From: Bacteroidota bacterium
GTDB lineage: Bacteria > Bacteroidota > Bacteroidia > Chitinophagales > Chitinophagaceae
Direction of reading: 5' to 3'
Assembly: GCA_016868455.1 (NCBI GenBank)
Contig: VGGV01000007.1
Location: 1-64,000, forward strand
DNA length: 64,000 bases
Below the pieces are notes generated by a model that made no database searches, was not told the origin of the DNA, and saw only the letters and a program-made list of their open reading frames with translations. Each line of letters opens with the position of its first letter. Positions within the stretch are counted from its first letter, which is position 1. Made by a program: the position numbers and the translations under genes. Of the stretch, positions 61,809 through 64,000 are shown piece by piece.

Positions 61809-63134
61809 CTACTTCTTCATTCCAGGCATCCTACGTCCGAAGGCGCCCATTTTATTCATGTTCTTCATCATGCCCCGCATTTGCTCAAACTGCTTCATGA
61901 AATTGTTCACTTCCTGTATGTCCTTTCCGCAGCCTCTGGCAATACGTTTTTTCCGGCTGCTGTCTATCAGGTCGGGGTCGGCCTTTTCTTCCGGGGTCAT
62001 GGAATTGATCATGGCTTCAATCCCTTTAAAGGAGTCGTCATTAATATCTGTGTCTTTGATCTTGCTGCCCATCCCCGGTAGCATGCCCAGCATATCTTTC
62101 ATATTTCCCATCTTTTTGATCTGCTCAAGCTGCATCTTGAAATCAGCAAAATCAAATTTATTCTTGCGAATCTTGGCCTCCAGTTTTTTGGCCTGTTCTT
62201 CATCAAACTGGGTCTGGGCCTTTTCTACAAGGGTGGTGATGTCACCCATGCCCAGGATCCGCTGCGCCATCCTTTCCGGATAAAACACATCAAGGGTATC
62301 CATCTTTTCACCGCTGCTGATGAACTTGATGGGTTTGTTGACGGTGTATTTGATGGAGAGGGCGGCGCCGCCTCTTGTATCGCCATCCAGTTTGGTCAGC
62401 ACCACACCGGAGAAATCAAGCCGGTCATTAAATACTTTGGCCGTATTCACTGCATCCTGTCCGGTCATACTGTCCACCACGAACAATATCTCCTGCGGGT
62501 GCACTGCATTTTTTATATTGGCCACTTCCGTCATCATGGCCTCATCAACAGCCAGGCGGCCGGCGGTATCTATTATTACAACATTTTTATTCTTACTGCG
62601 GGCCTCCTTCACCGCATTTTTGGCAATCTCAACTGCGTCTTTGTTCTCCGGATCAATATATACATCAATTCCAATTTGCTCACCCAATACTCTTAACTGC
62701 TCCATCGCAGCGGGCCTGTAAATGTCTGCGGCAACAAGGAGCGGAGAAAAGGCTTTTTTTGTTTTCAGGTAGTTGGCCAGTTTGCCGCTGAAAGTGGTTT
62801 TACCGCTGCCTTGTAAACCGGCAATAAGGATGACGGCGGGGTTGCCTTTGGCATTAAAGACGGCTTCCTGACCGCCCATCAGCTCCGCCAGCTCATCTTT
62901 TACAATCTTGGTCATCAGCTGACCGGGTGAGATGGCATTGATCACTTTTTCGCCAATAGCCTTGTCCTTTACTTTATCGGTAAATTCTTTTGCAATCTTG
63001 TAGTTTACATCCGCATCCACCAGGGCACGGCGGATTTCTTTAATAGTAGATGCAATATTGAGCTCTGTTATCCTGGCCTGGCCCTTGAGGTTCTTAAAGG
63101 CTGATTCTAATTTTTCCTGCAGTGAGTTAAACAT
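61809..63134 (-). CDS. ffh: Signal recognition particle protein (SRP54)
   Basis: Ffh binds signal sequences and SRP RNA and delivers ribosomes to the membrane. The 441-residue product has the N-domain, then the GTPase G-domain: GLQGSGKTTFSGKLANYL, DTAGRLAVDEAMM, TKLDGDTRGGAALS and the GQDAVNTAKVF insertion. The Met-rich M-domain follows (MGNMKDMLGMLPGMGSKIKD, RKKRIARGCGKDIQEVNNF) and the protein ends FGRRMPGMKK. A neighbouring ATG one codon upstream gives the same protein plus one Met. Confidence 0.96.
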   Translation of the reverse strand: MFNSLQEKLESAFKNLKGQARITELNIASTIKEIRRALVDADVNYKIAKEFTDKVKDKAIGEKVINAISPGQLMTKIVKDELAELMGGQEAVFNAKGNPAVILIAGLQGSGKTTFSGKLANYLKTKKAFSPLLVAADIYRPAAMEQLRVLGEQIGIDVYIDPENKDAVEIAKNAVKEARSKNKNVVIIDTAGRLAVDEAMMTEVANIKNAVHPQEILFVVDSMTGQDAVNTAKVFNDRLDFSGVVLTKLDGDTRGGAALSIKYTVNKPIKFISSGEKMDTLDVFYPERMAQRILGMGDITTLVEKAQTQFDEEQAKKLEAKIRKNKFDFADFKMQLEQIKKMGNMKDMLGMLPGMGSKIKDTDINDDSFKGIEAMINSMTPEEKADPDLIDSSRKKRIARGCGKDIQEVNNFMKQFEQMRGMMKNMNKMGAFGRRMPGMKK

Positions 63135-63168
63135 CATTCACTATAATTTTCACTTTCACAAAAAATAA

Positions 63169-63200
63169 AAAAAGTGAACATCAAATAATGTTCACTTTTT
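63169..63200. terminator. Bidirectional-type terminator between rpoD and ffh
   Basis: AAAAAGTGAACAT (63169-63181) and ATGTTCACTTTTT (63188-63200) form a perfect 13-bp stem with a 6-base loop. It has A- and T-rich flanks. It follows the rpoD stop by 60 bp. Confidence 0.8.
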
Positions 63201-63260
63201 ACGGAGTTGCAAAGTTAAAATGTAAAATTCTATTACAGGTATAAATCTTTAAATGATGAA

Positions 63261-64000
63261 TCAGGTTCCGAGATAAGTTCTCAGCAACTGGCAGCGGTTG
63301 GAAGCCTTGAGCTTGGTGATGGCCTTGTCTTTGATCTGCCGCACCCTCTCACGGGTAAGGCTGAATTTTTCACCGATATTTTCCAGGCTCATGGGATGAT
63401 CAACCCCGATACCAAAGAAAAAGCAAATCACTTCTTTTTGCCGTTCGGTCAGCATTTTGAGGCTGCGGTCAATTTCCGTTTTCAGCGATTCTTTGTGTAT
63501 AAGCTCACCATCTGTTTTTTCAGCGTTCGGGTTTTCCAGTACATCAATCAGGGTATTTTCTTCACCCTCAGCCAGCGGTGAGTCCATGCTTACATGCCGG
63601 GCATTGATGCCGAGGGTAAAAGCCACCTCATCAAGATCCATTTCCAGCACTTCGGCCAGTTCTTCTGCCGATGGTTCTCTTTCATACTGCTGCTCCAGCT
63701 GCGAATAGGCTTTTTGTATACGTTTGGTAAGCCCCACTTTGTTAAGCGGCAACCTGACGATCCGGGATTGTTCAGCCAGCGCCTGCAGTATGCTTTGGCG
63801 GATCCACCAAACGGCATAAGAGATAAATTTGAACCCCCGGGTTTCATCAAAGCGCTGGGCGGCTTTAATCAGCCCCACATTTCCCTCATTGATCAGGTCA
63901 GGAAGGGAAAGACCCTGGTTTTGATACTGTTTGGCCACAGATACTACAAAACGAAGGTTGGCCTTGGTCAGCCGGTCCAATGCCCGTTGATCGCCCTGCT
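63261..64000 (-). CDS. rpoD: Primary RNA polymerase sigma factor, 5' part beyond the window
   Basis: The frame is open to the right edge, so the N-terminus is missing. Visible are region 2 ([60 protein letters not shown]), region 3 ([20 protein letters not shown]) and region 4 ([36 protein letters not shown]). The product ends [10 protein letters not shown]. This matches the housekeeping sigma of Bacteroidota, which recognises the distinctive TTTG/TAnnTTTG promoters. Confidence 0.95.
   Translation of the reverse strand, partial: QGDQRALDRLTKANLRFVVSVAKQYQNQGLSLPDLINEGNVGLIKAAQRFDETRGFKFISYAVWWIRQSILQALAEQSRIVRLPLNKVGLTKRIQKAYSQLEQQYEREPSAEELAEVLEMDLDEVAFTLGINARHVSMDSPLAEGEENTLIDVLENPNAEKTDGELIHKESLKTEIDRSLKMLTERQKEVICFFFGIGVDHPMSLENIGEKFSLTRERVRQIKDKAITKLKASNRCQLLRTYLGT

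Noticed and set aside
61735..62283. Plus-strand ORF opposite ffh
   Set aside because: It is antisense to the SRP GTPase and M domains; its composition is that of a shadow frame.

Overview
The window looks like chromosomal DNA of a Bacteroidota bacterium, most likely of the Chitinophagaceae type. The evidence is a protein with a type IX secretion (T9SS) C-terminal signal, a fused CcoN-CcoO oxidase, a lipoprotein-type NosZ, Bacteroidota-style secreted Asp-box propeller proteins, starts without clear Shine-Dalgarno sequences, and many short palindromic intergenic repeats. No tRNA, rRNA, CRISPR array or prophage was seen.

Region 1 (1-9007, minus strand): a complex I operon read nuoA-B-C-D-H-I-J-K-L-M. 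The NADH-input genes nuoE, nuoF and nuoG are absent between nuoD and nuoH; a short palindromic repeat sits there instead. A four-helix-bundle (S23-like) gene bounded by 17-bp inverted repeats lies between nuoJ and nuoK, and a small ORF-less relative of the same repeat lies between nuoC and nuoD. A flavin reductase of the FNR type precedes nuoA. Region 2 (9079-26247): a small secreted protein, three large Asp-box propeller proteins, mfd, a frameshifted fic gene with a perfect palindrome just before its start, a decayed stretch (16.9-17.4 kb), adenine deaminase and a LolA-like protein. Region 3 (26263-33789, minus): two tandem desaturases, a fatty acid hydroxylase, a GH109-like oxidoreductase-fold enzyme, a DUF5916-type outer membrane protein and trmD.

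Region 4 (33970-52521, minus) is a nearly unbroken nitrogen-oxide and microaerobic respiration cluster. In transcription order: cytochrome c, nosZ, fasciclin lipoprotein, nosL fusion, nosD, nosF, nosY, RIC di-iron repair protein, norC-like, norB-like, ccoI, ccoS, ccoNO, ccoQ, ccoP, ccoG, ccoH, and a SafE-type membrane protein. No nitrate or nitrite reductase is present. Divergently (52686-56337, plus) lie an Rrf2 regulator with three Cys, a second RIC, a PAS histidine kinase, and a response regulator fused to an FNR/CRP-type DNA-binding module. Five TGAT-N4-ATCA palindromes lie upstream of ccoS, ccoI, the cytochrome/Rrf2 pair, the second RIC and an hsp20 gene, which suggests one regulon covering N2O/NO handling, the cbb3 oxidase and small heat-shock proteins. 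The NorB-like subunit is unusual: it lacks the helix-VI metal-ligand His and has Met in place of a low-spin haem His.

Region 5 (56350-64000, minus): two hsp20 genes, an S4-domain protein, an M20 dipeptidase, DNA polymerase IV, rimM, rpsP, ffh and the 5'-truncated primary sigma factor gene. Short repeats recur across the window, and some copies are read in frame inside mfd, ade and the nuoJ tail.
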